Shown here: one piece after another, positions 43,000-50,945 of the stretch
Numbering within the stretch: position 1 is the stretch's first letter
Layout: each line of letters begins with the position of its first letter
Origin: Planctomycetota bacterium
GTDB taxonomy: Bacteria > Planctomycetota > Planctomycetia > Gemmatales > Gemmataceae
Assembly: GCA_016195405.1 (NCBI GenBank)
Contig: JACPZP010000031.1
Coordinates: 1 to 64,000, forward strand
DNA length: 64,000 bases
Direction: 5' to 3'
Notes under the pieces: generated by a model
What the model was told of the DNA's origin: nothing
The model's input: the letters and a program-made list of their open reading frames with translations, nothing else
Database searches by the model: none
Translations under genes and position numbers: made by a program

Positions 43000-44180
43000 T
43001 TTCGTTTCCGACCCATGCGGCAACGCGCTTGGGAATCAATATCGCAATACTGCTGGCGGGCGTGGTGGCGCTTTGGCTCGGCAAGGCCGTGTTCATGCCA
43101 ATGATCATCGCCCTGCTGCTCGCAGCCGTCTTAGGCCCGGCCGCGTCTTGGCTGCATCGCACGCTGAAGTTCTCGTGGATCGGCTCCTGCCTGACGGTGA
43201 TCTTCGGCCTTTTGCTGCTCAATCTGCTCATTACGTTCGTGATTGTCCTGGCCGCCACGCGTCTGGTCCAGCAGGTGCCTCAGGGAAACGACGAGATTCT
43301 CAAGTTCTACACGGACTTCAGAACAAAGCTGGTGAACCTTTGGCCCTGGCAGCTCGATGAAGAACTGTTCCCGTCCAATCCGCAGACCGTTAGCGATATC
43401 CGCGCGTATCAATTCCTCTACGAAAGCTATCCCAACCTTTTCCGGAACACCGCCGAGTATCTCTCGAGTTGGCTATGGCAGTGGGTGCTGATCGTCTTCC
43501 TTTTGTTCTTTCTGCTTCTCGAAGGAAGAATGCTGCTCCGGCGCGTTGTCGAGATCTTTGGGCCCAGCGAGGAGGTTCGCAACCGAGCCGGCGACGTCCT
43601 CAACGAGATGGCCAGGTCGGTTCGAACTTACTTGGTGTGGCGAACGATTATCAATTTCGGGTTGGCCATTGTCGTCGGCCTAATCTATCAGGTCGCGGGC
43701 CTTCGGCAGCCCTGGAGCTGGGCGATCCTCCTGGCGATCCTCAATTACATCCCGTATCTCGGACCCTTGATCGCCGGCATCCCGCCGTTTCTCGACGCCT
43801 TCCTGTTCACCACTCCGGAGAACACGCTGCTGGTGACCGTCGTCTACTGGGTCGTAATCGTCCTCGAAGGATACCTCGTGGTGCCGGTCCTCATGGGTCG
43901 CAGCTTGGAGCTGAACGCCACGACGGTCATGCTCGCCTGCTTGTTTTGGGATTTGGTTTGGGGAATCACGGGGCTGTTTCTCGCCATGCCCATCATGGCC
44001 GGCGTCAAGGCGGTGTGTCAAAGCGTCGAAAGCTGGCGGCCGTGGGCGAATTTGATGGGGACTCAAAAAGCGGATGCGCCATTCAAGCCGGAACACATCC
44101 CTCCCGCGCCGGAAGCAAGCGCAGAACCTGCTTCCGCCGCCATTCAAGAGCCTTCCACACTGACACAAGTCGGTCGGTAA
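42996..44180 (+). CDS. AI-2E family (PerM-like) permease
   Basis: This 394-residue membrane protein is of the AI-2E exporter / PerM family. About eight hydrophobic segments are visible, with the family's central amphipathic stretch and the C-terminal block 'ILNYIPYLGPLIAGIPPFLDAF' plus 'LEGYLVVPVLMGRSLELNATTVML'. The last 45 residues are hydrophilic and Pro/Ala rich. Substrates across the family vary (ions, signals), and nothing here decides between them. The ATG at 42996 overlaps the folD stop and is preferred to an in-frame start 54 bases earlier. A perfect palindrome lies 4 bases after the stop. Confidence 0.9.
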   Translation: MISFPTHAATRLGINIAILLAGVVALWLGKAVFMPMIIALLLAAVLGPAASWLHRTLKFSWIGSCLTVIFGLLLLNLLITFVIVLAATRLVQQVPQGNDEILKFYTDFRTKLVNLWPWQLDEELFPSNPQTVSDIRAYQFLYESYPNLFRNTAEYLSSWLWQWVLIVFLLFFLLLEGRMLLRRVVEIFGPSEEVRNRAGDVLNEMARSVRTYLVWRTIINFGLAIVVGLIYQVAGLRQPWSWAILLAILNYIPYLGPLIAGIPPFLDAFLFTTPENTLLVTVVYWVVIVLEGYLVVPVLMGRSLELNATTVMLACLFWDLVWGITGLFLAMPIMAGVKAVCQSVESWRPWANLMGTQKADAPFKPEHIPPAPEASAEPASAAIQEPSTLTQVGR

Positions 44181-44484
44181 ACAACAGAGCCGCGCCCGTT
44201 AGGAAGCGATTCGCCGTCACGCTTCCTAACGGGCGCGGCTCTGATAATGCTCGACGCGCGGTCATTTCGTGTCCAACCGTGGACCATTCCTGTTCAAACG
44301 TTCGCCAGCATTTTTGATTTCGTCCCCGGTTCCGCGGCGCGACACCACGTGACAACTGTGGCGTTGCTTGAGTTTGGCCGCAATTCTTCGCTTCCATGCT
44401 TGAGAAGCCGATTCCGGCATGTTGCTTGCTCCTATGTGCTGACTTTGCGACCGCGCCTTTGCATCACGAAGGAGAGCCTGACCC
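44181..44484. other. 304-base gap: terminator and DUF1559 leader
   Basis: It holds the 44185-44243 palindrome and then about 240 bases with no credible coding potential. The distal part must carry the promoter and leader of the DUF1559 gene, ending in AAGGAGAG. Confidence 0.6.
44185..44243. terminator. Perfect 24-bp palindrome (CAGAGCCGCGCCCGTTAGGAAGCG)
   Basis: The arms 44185-44208 and 44220-44243 pair perfectly around an 11-base loop, just past the AI-2E permease stop. A near copy occurs after the PhnD-like gene at 50199-50255, where a T-run follows the stem. Both are most simply 3'-end terminators derived from one dispersed repeat. Confidence 0.85.
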
Positions 44485-45399
44485 ATGCAACGCAAAAGGG
44501 CAGCATTCACGTTGATCGAGCTTCTCGTCGTCATCGCCATCATTGCGATTTTGATTGGCCTCCTGGTGCCCGCGGTGCAGAAGGTTCGGTCCGCGGCGGC
44601 GCGGATTGACTGCGCCAACAACTTGAAGCAGATCGGCCTGGCACTTCACAATTATCACGACGTCAACAAGGTCTTGCCGCCGGGCTACTCGGCGAGCGGG
44701 CCGTATGTCGATGGGGCGACCGACACATCTCCGGGCTGGGGCTGGGCGGCCTATATCCTGCCCTACGTGGAACAAGACACGCTATTCCGGCAGATCGACC
44801 TCACCAAGCCGATAGAGACGCAGCCGGCGATCCAGAATACGGTCAGGGTGTTTCTGTGCCCGTCCGACCAGTATCCTCCGCAAGCGTTTCAGATCACCGA
44901 CAATTTGCTGAATCCGCTTTGCTTGGCGGCGCCGTCGAGCTACGCGGCGACGGTCGGCAGCGACGCATCGGAAGTTACGGACCCGGTCGGCAACGGCATC
45001 TTCTATCGCAATAGCCGCACCAGGCTCGTGGAAATCCTCGACGGCGCCAGCAACACCGTGATGGCGGGGGACAGGGCGTGGGCGGACACCAAAGGCATCT
45101 GGGGCGGCGCGATCTCCGGCGCAATCGTCGCGCCGGGCCCGCGCAATCCCTGGCAAACGACCACGGCGCCGGCGGCCTGCTTCGGCCTGGTGCACAACAA
45201 CTGGATCAACATCAAGACCGACTCCGACGGCGGTCTCGACGACTTCTCCAGCTACCACGAGAACGGCGTCAACCTTGTCTTCGCCGACGGCTCGGTGCAT
45301 TTCATGCAAAGCATCACCGTGAACGGCCAAGAGCGCTACGACTTCTGGGCACTGGGCACGCGCGCCGGCGGCGAACTCGTGCTGAAGCTGGAATACTAG
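44485..45399 (+). CDS. DUF1559 protein with prepilin-type leader
   Basis: This 304-residue planctomycete protein has a type IV pilin-like N-terminus: a short basic leader, then AAFTLIELLVVIAIIAILIGLLVPAVQ, which a prepilin peptidase would cleave before Phe. DUF1559 motifs follow (CANNLKQIGLALHNYHDV, GWAAYILPYVEQDTL, FLCPSD) and the C-terminal 'FADGSVHFM' block. AAGGAG lies about 9 bases upstream. Hundreds of these pseudopilins occur per planctomycete genome; their role is unknown. It may share a transcript with the HEAT-repeat lipoprotein gene 73 bases downstream. Confidence 0.95.
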   Translation: MQRKRAAFTLIELLVVIAIIAILIGLLVPAVQKVRSAAARIDCANNLKQIGLALHNYHDVNKVLPPGYSASGPYVDGATDTSPGWGWAAYILPYVEQDTLFRQIDLTKPIETQPAIQNTVRVFLCPSDQYPPQAFQITDNLLNPLCLAAPSSYAATVGSDASEVTDPVGNGIFYRNSRTRLVEILDGASNTVMAGDRAWADTKGIWGGAISGAIVAPGPRNPWQTTTAPAACFGLVHNNWINIKTDSDGGLDDFSSYHENGVNLVFADGSVHFMQSITVNGQERYDFWALGTRAGGELVLKLEY

Positions 45400-45472
45400 A
45401 AATCTGTGCGCGCGCCGCCGCGCAATGCAATCAGTCCGAGCCGAGCGTCCTAACCATTCTTTGAGGAAATCC

Positions 45473-45847
45473 ATGCGCTGCGTTCCTGTCGTCGTCGTAT
45501 TCCTGTTGGTTGGCTGCGGCCAAGCACCGCCTGAAACGGCTCATGGCAAGGCCGTGAGCTATTGGTTGGACGAACTCAAAAGCTCCGACGCCAGAGCGCG
45601 CAAGAAAGCGGTGCAAGCTTTGGGCAGCGCCGCCGGCACGGTTCCCGAGGCCCGCGCCGGCCTCGTAACCGGGCTGCAAGATGCCGATGCCGACGTTCGC
45701 TATGAAGCTTGTCTGGCTCTCGTGCAGCTCGGCAAGAATACACCGGCGGAAGCCCTTCCGCTTCTGGAAAAAGCGGCAAGTGATTCCGATCCGCGTGTCA
45801 AGACGGCGGCGGCCAAAGCGTTGGAGCGCGTGCGCGGCGGAAGCTAG
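45473..45847 (+). CDS. HEAT-repeat lipoprotein
   Basis: This is a 124-residue protein with a lipobox (VVVFLLVGCGQ, Cys at about 15). The mature part is two to three HEAT-like repeats (SSDARARKKAVQALGSA, DADADVRYEACLALVQLG, DSDPRVKTAAAKALERV) that would form a small solenoid for protein binding. GAGGAAA precedes the ATG at 45473. An in-frame start 48 bases earlier is ignored since it would hide the signal. It follows the DUF1559 gene. The partner is unknown. Confidence 0.8.
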   Translation: MRCVPVVVVFLLVGCGQAPPETAHGKAVSYWLDELKSSDARARKKAVQALGSAAGTVPEARAGLVTGLQDADADVRYEACLALVQLGKNTPAEALPLLEKAASDSDPRVKTAAAKALERVRGGS

Positions 45848-45856
45848 CGGCGGAAG

Positions 45857-46399
45857 CTAGATGGAATAATCGAGCGGATCGACCACGTGTTCGTGGGCTG
45901 CTTCGATCTTAGCTGCCAAATCCGGGCGCGGCAGGTGCCGCCGGCCCAAGGCGCGCAGGCCAAAATATGCCAGCCAAGCGGCTGCGACGGCCAGCAGGCT
46001 ATAAAAAGCCGCTGCGACGTCACTATTGGAATCAACCAAGGACCGCACGCCGACGTACAAGAGAATCAAGCCGAAGGCGATCTTTAGCTTGGGAACGTGC
46101 TCAAGAGGTATCTGTTCGACGATATGGGCGCCGATATAAGCGCCCGTAGCCACACCGGCCGCGACCAGTGCGACAAACCTGAGGTCGGCGGAGGGGACGA
46201 TTCCGCTGGTGAGGTACTTCCACGTGGAGGGGAGGAACACGGGCAGCGTCAGAATGGCCAACGTCATCCCGGCGGCGTGGCGATAGTCCTTGACGCCGAT
46301 CAACCAGATTAATCCCGGCGTCAGCAAAATGCCGCCGCCGATTCCCAACATGCCGCTGATGATTCCAACGCCCAGCCCCAGCAGAATGAAAAGCAACAT
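45857..46399 (-). CDS. Half-size TauE/SafE (TSUP) membrane protein
   Basis: This 180-residue protein has the TSUP motif GIISGMLGIGGGILLTPGLIW at its N-terminus and five or so TM segments. Full-length TSUP exporters have two such repeats and 240-300 residues; this has only the N-terminal one plus extra helices. It may work as a dimer or be truncated. The last 25 residues are hydrophilic. TSUP proteins export sulfite, sulfoacetate or similar anions. It lies 9 bases from the lipoprotein gene's stop (convergent) and 21 bases downstream of the GT2 stop on the same strand. Confidence 0.8.
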   Translation of the reverse strand: MLLFILLGLGVGIISGMLGIGGGILLTPGLIWLIGVKDYRHAAGMTLAILTLPVFLPSTWKYLTSGIVPSADLRFVALVAAGVATGAYIGAHIVEQIPLEHVPKLKIAFGLILLYVGVRSLVDSNSDVAAAFYSLLAVAAAWLAYFGLRALGRRHLPRPDLAAKIEAAHEHVVDPLDYSI

Positions 46400-46420
46400 G
46401 GTGAAGGCTCGATTGTGAGG

Positions 46421-47482
46421 CTACACGCCGATTCGGACATCGATGCGCTGAACGGCCCGGTCCAAGCGCCGGCGGGCGGCCTCGTGCTCGCCGCGGCGCA
46501 GCTCCGCGGTCAAAACGCCCAGCTCGCGGAAGAGCGCGGCTTGCTTCGTGTCGCCGCGCCACCACGCCCAGAGCCGGCGCGCCCAGCTTTCCAGGCGCAC
46601 GATGCGCGTCAAGAAGCGAAAGTGCCAGCGCGGCCAGTGTTTGGCGGCGTAGGTCAAGAGCGAGTGTCGGGTCACGAGCCGCAACGCCGCAGGGACGGCG
46701 CGACCGTGCAAAGGATGGTGATGCACGACCGCGAGATTGGGGTCATAAGCCACCGTCCAGCCGCGCTGGAGGGCGCGCAGGCACAAATCGACATCCTCAT
46801 AATATAGGAAATAGTCCTCATCCAGACCACCCAGGTCCTCCAAGCACTCACGCCGCACCAAAAGGCAGCACCCCGTCACCCAAGGAACGGCACATCGCTC
46901 CAGGGCGCGAGTGGCGTGGTATTTGCGCCGGCTGCGCGGCAGGGCCAGCCGCAGCAGGGTCGACAAGAGCGTTGGAAACGGACCGGAAGAAAGTTGCTGC
47001 GAGCCGTCGCTGTTGCGGAGGTGAAAGCCGACGATGCCGGCGCGGGGCTCTCCGGCCGCCATGCGGTTGGCCAACTCAAGGACATTGTCGATGAAGCCCT
47101 CGGAAAGGGTCATGTCGGGGTTGAGCAGGAGAAACCAGTCGCCCCGGCTGAGTCGGCAGCCTTCGTTGACAGCGCGGGCGAAGCCATGGTTGCGCTCCCA
47201 GCGGCGCATGGACACTCCGGACTGGCGGCGCAGCTTGCGTGCCATGGGATGGAAAGGGGAGTGATTGTCGACGACGACGATCTCGGCCTCGCCGGAGCGA
47301 ACCGCCGAGCCTGCCGCCAACTGGCGCATCAAGCCGCCGGTCTTTTCCCACTGCCGATAATTGACGATGACCACCGAAAGCCGAGGCGAGCCCAGCTTGG
47401 TTTTGACGGCGGCGCGGGGCAGCATTCGCGCGCTGGTCGATAGAACTTGCAGCAAGTCCGTGGGGATCACATGCCTGGCCAT
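46421..47482 (-). CDS. GT2 family glycosyltransferase (rhamnosyltransferase-like)
   Basis: This 353-residue enzyme has a GT-A fold. It has LSVVIVNYRQWEKTGGLM at the start of the catalytic domain, EIVVVDNHSP, GFARAVNEG and the LLNPDMTLSEG motif that takes the place of DxD. The family 'GLDEDYFLYYEDVDLCLRA' acceptor block follows. The last 80 residues are basic and helical (HWPRWHFRFLTRIVRLES). The start is placed at 47482 since GGGAG ends 5 bases before; the adjacent ATG (47485) is an alternative. A longer open frame upstream to 47833 is not protein-like. The sugar and acceptor are unknown. Confidence 0.85.
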   Translation of the reverse strand: MARHVIPTDLLQVLSTSARMLPRAAVKTKLGSPRLSVVIVNYRQWEKTGGLMRQLAAGSAVRSGEAEIVVVDNHSPFHPMARKLRRQSGVSMRRWERNHGFARAVNEGCRLSRGDWFLLLNPDMTLSEGFIDNVLELANRMAAGEPRAGIVGFHLRNSDGSQQLSSGPFPTLLSTLLRLALPRSRRKYHATRALERCAVPWVTGCCLLVRRECLEDLGGLDEDYFLYYEDVDLCLRALQRGWTVAYDPNLAVVHHHPLHGRAVPAALRLVTRHSLLTYAAKHWPRWHFRFLTRIVRLESWARRLWAWWRGDTKQAALFRELGVLTAELRRGEHEAARRRLDRAVQRIDVRIGV

Positions 47483-47914
47483 CATGGCTCCCTTTCCTGG
47501 CCGGTCGGCTCCCGCCACAATTGAATGCGCGGTCGGCGGCGCCTTTGTTCCTTGACCAGCCGCCGGGAGTATAGTTTTTTTCGCCAAAATAAAGCAATGC
47601 CGGCTGTTGCCACCGCTGGCCCAAAAACGGCGAGCCGGATCGCCAGCGGCCGGAGAAGCGCGAGGATCGGCATTGCCCACTTTGCCGTCGTTCTCCAATT
47701 CCAAACGCCGCGCACCTGGACGCAATTTCACTTCCCAAAGACTGCGTTTTAACGTAAACGACGGTGCCAAGTCGGTTTCGGTTTGTCGTCCACTTCTAGC
47801 GATTGTGCGGCTTGCGGCGGCCGCCCTAAGCACATTTTCCTGGCTGTTTGTGCAGCGTCGCTCCGCTTGAGGTCGATGAAACTCACGGAGAATTCTGCTT
47901 GCGAGGATGCAGCC
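47483..47914. other. Divergent intergenic region between GT2 and TolC-like genes
   Basis: About 430 bases hold the promoters of two divergent genes. I see no conserved gene, no clear palindrome and no good -35/-10 pair at proper spacing. Confidence 0.55.
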
Positions 47915-49171
47915 ATGATCATTTCGAGACGGCGTCGTCGTGTGCTCTGCACTTGGGTAATCGCTTTACTTGCCGGCTGGGGCGTGGCAGCGCCGGCGCT
48001 CCGCGCCCAAGAGGGCGCGAAAGCGCCTCCCACCACGCTTCAAGAGTTGATCGACGTTGGTCTGGCACGGCAACCCGGACTGGCGGCGGCGCGGGCCAGC
48101 CTGGCTGCGGCCGAAAGCGGCCAGAGCGGCGTTAATCATCTCCCGATGTTCAACGCCGTCGTCTCCCGCGACGTGCCGATCCGGCGGCAACAAGCGTGCC
48201 TGGGCGTGACCATCGCCGCCGCCGGCCTGGCCCAGGCCGAATGGGAAACTCGCTACGCGATCGTCCGCAATTATTGGTCGATCGTCTACGCCCAGGAGCA
48301 ACTCCGACTGCTGCGCGAAATTCTGAAGAGCGCAACGGACGCCATCGATGCCGCGGACAAGCTAATGAAGGCGGACAAGGACATCACCAAGCTCGACAAG
48401 CAGGTGCTCCAACTCAATCGCGACCTGGTCACCGCCAAGGAAGCGGAGGCCCGTGTCGGCGTCGAACGCGCCAAGGCGGCGGTCCGCGAGGCCATGGGAG
48501 TCGATCTCGACTATCCGCTGAACAACATCCACGGCGCTCTACCCGACTCTTTCAAGGTATTCACCCAGGGAGACCGCCAGGAACTGGTCAATCGCGCGCT
48601 CGCCCTTCGAGGCGAGATGGCGCAGGTCGTCGCCGCCAACCAGGTGACCGGCCTGGAAATCACGGCCCAATCGCGCCAACTGTTCCGCATGACCACGAAA
48701 ACGTTCGCGGCCGCTTCCGACATCCACGCGACGCCGATTCCGCAGGGCGTGGCCAACGGTGAATACCGCCCCGGGGCCATCGGCCTAGAGATGCCGGACT
48801 TCTTGGTGGGCCCCCGCGCCGACCGCGTCCAGCGCGCCTGCAACCTGAACGATCGCGCCGGCGCTGTCGTCGACAAGACCCAAAACTTAATCACCTTGGA
48901 AGTCGAGGCCACCCTCCTGAAGATCGAAGAAGCGGCCATCAAAGCGCAGACCCTTAGGACTTCTCGCAAGGCGGCCGAGGACACCTATTTCAAAACGCTC
49001 GAACGGTTTAACGATGGCAAAGCCAAGGTCGGCGACCTGGTGCAAGTCAGCACGCTCGAAAGCACGATCCGCGCCTATTACAACGAGGCTGCTTACAACT
49101 ACGTGCTCGGCCTGGCCGCTCTGGAACGCGTGACCGCCGGCGGCTACAGATTTCCAAGCGATCTCAAATGA
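47915..49171 (+). CDS. TolC-like outer-membrane efflux protein
   Basis: This 418-residue exported protein (signal VIALLAGWGVAAPALRA) has the helical pattern of outer-membrane efflux proteins. The 'LQELIDVGLARQPGLAAARASLAAAESG' opening and the long amphipathic helices with 'YAIVRNYWSIVYAQEQLRLL' and 'FKTLERFNDGKAKVGDLVQVSTLESTI' are typical. It has the two-repeat arrangement but no Cys lipobox. GAGGA lies 8 bases before the ATG; an upstream in-frame start is rejected because it hides the signal peptide. It could partner the RND adaptor/pump 27 kb away. The PhnD-like gene follows after 93 bases. Confidence 0.85.
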   Translation: MIISRRRRRVLCTWVIALLAGWGVAAPALRAQEGAKAPPTTLQELIDVGLARQPGLAAARASLAAAESGQSGVNHLPMFNAVVSRDVPIRRQQACLGVTIAAAGLAQAEWETRYAIVRNYWSIVYAQEQLRLLREILKSATDAIDAADKLMKADKDITKLDKQVLQLNRDLVTAKEAEARVGVERAKAAVREAMGVDLDYPLNNIHGALPDSFKVFTQGDRQELVNRALALRGEMAQVVAANQVTGLEITAQSRQLFRMTTKTFAAASDIHATPIPQGVANGEYRPGAIGLEMPDFLVGPRADRVQRACNLNDRAGAVVDKTQNLITLEVEATLLKIEEAAIKAQTLRTSRKAAEDTYFKTLERFNDGKAKVGDLVQVSTLESTIRAYYNEAAYNYVLGLAALERVTAGGYRFPSDLK

Positions 49172-49264
49172 CAGCCATGGGACAGGCAACCCGGCCTGTC
49201 CTTTTTTCTTTCCCCCGCAGGCAGGCAGGGACGCTTGCCACGATAGCGCGAAAAGGACTTCCTC

Positions 49265-50185
49265 ATGACCTCACGCAATTCTTTGGGCATGGGATTGGCG
49301 ATTCTATGCCTCGCACTTCTCGGCCGGGTTTCTCTCGCCGCCAACGACGCCCCCACAAAAACGTCGCCCGTTCGCATCGGGCTGGTTAGCAGCCTTTTTA
49401 TCGACGTTCCCGAACCGCTCGTGAAACTGGCGTCGGGGCCCTTCAACGCTCTGATGAAGGAATTCACCGGCCTCGAAGGCCAGCTTACAATGGGCGGCGA
49501 AGTGTTCGAAGTGGCGGGCCGGCTCAACCGGAAGGAACTCGATCTCGCCGTTTTCCATGGCGTCGAATATGGATGGGTGCGGCAAAAGTATCCTGAATTG
49601 CAACCCTTGATGATCGCGATCAACAAGCACTCGCACTGCCGGGCCCATCTGGTCGTAAAGGCGGACAGCGAAGTCAAGTGCTTTGCCGACCTGAAGGGGA
49701 AAGATCTGTCGCTGCCCATGCGCAGCAAGATTCACTGCCGGATGTTCCTCGACCGTATCTGCGCTGACTGCGGCCAATGCAGCCCCAAGGCGTTTTTCCA
49801 GAATGTCGTGTCGAGCCCCAATACGGAAATCGCATTCGAGGACGTCTTGAGCGGCAAGATTCCGGCGGTCGTCGTCGATTCGCACCAACTCGAGTTTTTT
49901 GAATGGCTCAAGCCCCAGTGCTTCGCCCGGCTGAAAGCGGTGCAGAACTCGGATTTGTTTCCGTCGGCAGTCGTCGTCTATCGCAAAGGCGCGCTGGACG
50001 ACGCCACGCTCAAGAAATTCAAGGACGGCATGCTGAGCGCCAATCAGAATCGCCGCGGCCGGGGACTGATGGCCCAGTGGAGCGTCACGTCGTTCGAACC
50101 GGTGCCGGAGGATTACGACCGGGTGCTGGCCGACATTCTGAAGGCGTATCCGGCGCCGACGGAAGTTAAGACGACGTCGAAATGA
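49265..50185 (+). CDS. PhnD-like periplasmic binding protein, Cys-rich
   Basis: This is a 306-residue exported protein (signal MGLAILCLALLGRVSLA). The mature part reads as a PhnD/SsuA-type solute-binding protein, with IGLVSSLFIDVPEPLVKL, 'RLNRKELDLAVFHGVEYGWV' and DVLSGKIPAVVVDSHQLEFF. Six or seven Cys are clustered in the middle (SKIHCRMFLDRICADCGQC), which is unusual for the family and could bind metal or form disulfides. No ABC ATPase or permease is adjacent. It sits 93 bases behind the TolC-like gene, suggesting a joint operon. The ligand is unknown. Confidence 0.8.
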   Translation: MTSRNSLGMGLAILCLALLGRVSLAANDAPTKTSPVRIGLVSSLFIDVPEPLVKLASGPFNALMKEFTGLEGQLTMGGEVFEVAGRLNRKELDLAVFHGVEYGWVRQKYPELQPLMIAINKHSHCRAHLVVKADSEVKCFADLKGKDLSLPMRSKIHCRMFLDRICADCGQCSPKAFFQNVVSSPNTEIAFEDVLSGKIPAVVVDSHQLEFFEWLKPQCFARLKAVQNSDLFPSAVVVYRKGALDDATLKKFKDGMLSANQNRRGRGLMAQWSVTSFEPVPEDYDRVLADILKAYPAPTEVKTTSK

Positions 50186-50198
50186 CCCCGTTGATGAT

Positions 50199-50255
50199 CA
50201 GAGCCGCGCCCGTCAGGAAGTGGCCTTCACCCGCTTCCTGACGGGCGCGGTTTTG
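50199..50255. terminator. Palindromic terminator (copy of the 44185 repeat)
   Basis: An approximately 20-bp stem (GCCGCGCCCGTCAGGAAG with CTTCCTGACGGGCGCGG) is followed by TTTTGTTT. It resembles the 44185-44243 palindrome in both arms. It separates the PhnD-like gene from the convergent Bat operon and also terminates it from the other side. Confidence 0.8.
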
Positions 50256-50290
50256 TTTATCCAGGCGCGTTAAGGCGCACGCGGGACGTT

Positions 50291-50398
50291 TCAGCGTTCA
50301 TCGACCAAGACCGCGCTTCGCGGCACCCAGCCAACTTCACCCGACGCCAATCGAACTTGCAGCCAGTCTCCGCGCTGTAGAATCCGGCGCGCTTCCAT
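50291..50398 (-). pseudogene. Out-of-frame SH3 remnant of BatE
   Basis: Read in a frame different from the BatE-like ORF, this stretch encodes RGDWLQVRLASGEVGWVP and ends VDER before a stop. This is the usual C-terminal SH3-like end of planctomycete BatE proteins. The intervening 50-60 residues, present in relatives as I recall them, are absent. A deletion plus frameshift in the gene, or an assembly error, explains it. Confidence 0.7.
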
Positions 50399-50945
50399 GG
50401 GCCGCCGCCGCGAGGACCAAGAACGGCAAAGAGTATCGCAGCGAACCCGATTGCGGCAGCATCATCCAGCGCGTGAACAGGAGGCTGCCGATTGCCACAA
50501 GGACAAACGCGGCGATGAACGCTTGGAACGGCGACGGTTGGTAAAGCCAGGAAGGCCACGCCTCGCTTTCGGGATGGCCGCGGCCCGACGGCGGATAGTT
50601 CACCTGGGCGCGAGCGTATTCGAGGTTGGCGCGGAGGGGTTCGTGGTTAGGGTTGAGACGAAGGCCCTCTTTATAGGAGAGTACGGCTTGGGGAATCTTG
50701 TCAGCGAGCAGATACATGTTGCCGAGATTATGTGAGAAGGCGGCCGATCGACTTTCACTCGAATTGACGGCGATTCGCAGGAACGCAGTTGCCTCCTGGA
50801 AATGCCCAAGCTTGAAAAGTTTTTCTGAGCCAGCGACATGGGCAACTGCACGGGCATCGGCGCGCATGTTCTTCCACGGCCAGAGCCAGCCCATCGCCGG
50901 AAGCGAACCGATGATACCGATCAGCATTATCAGCGCGAGATGCAC
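50337..50945 (-). CDS. batE: BatE-like TPR membrane protein, C-terminus altered
   Basis: The 202 residues comprise an N-terminal TM (LALIMLIGIIGSLPAMGW) and two TPR-type repeats (EKLFKLGHFQEATAFLRIAV, LLADKIPQAVLSYKEGLRLN). A second TM pair follows (FQAFIAAFVLVAIGSLL, SLRYSLPFLVLAAA). In relatives a linker and an SH3-like domain then follow; here the frame instead runs into a short nonsense tail and stops. The GTG at 50945 is used because GGAG is 8 bases upstream; it lies within the BatD stop region, indicating coupling. It is the last gene of the Bat operon. Confidence 0.75.
   Translation of the reverse strand: MHLALIMLIGIIGSLPAMGWLWPWKNMRADARAVAHVAGSEKLFKLGHFQEATAFLRIAVNSSESRSAAFSHNLGNMYLLADKIPQAVLSYKEGLRLNPNHEPLRANLEYARAQVNYPPSGRGHPESEAWPSWLYQPSPFQAFIAAFVLVAIGSLLFTRWMMLPQSGSLRYSLPFLVLAAAAHGSAPDSTARRLAASSIGVG

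Noticed and set aside
46421-47833. N-terminal extension of the GT2 protein
   Set aside because: The extra 117 codons are not protein-like, and a ribosome binding site precedes the ATG pair at 47482-47485.
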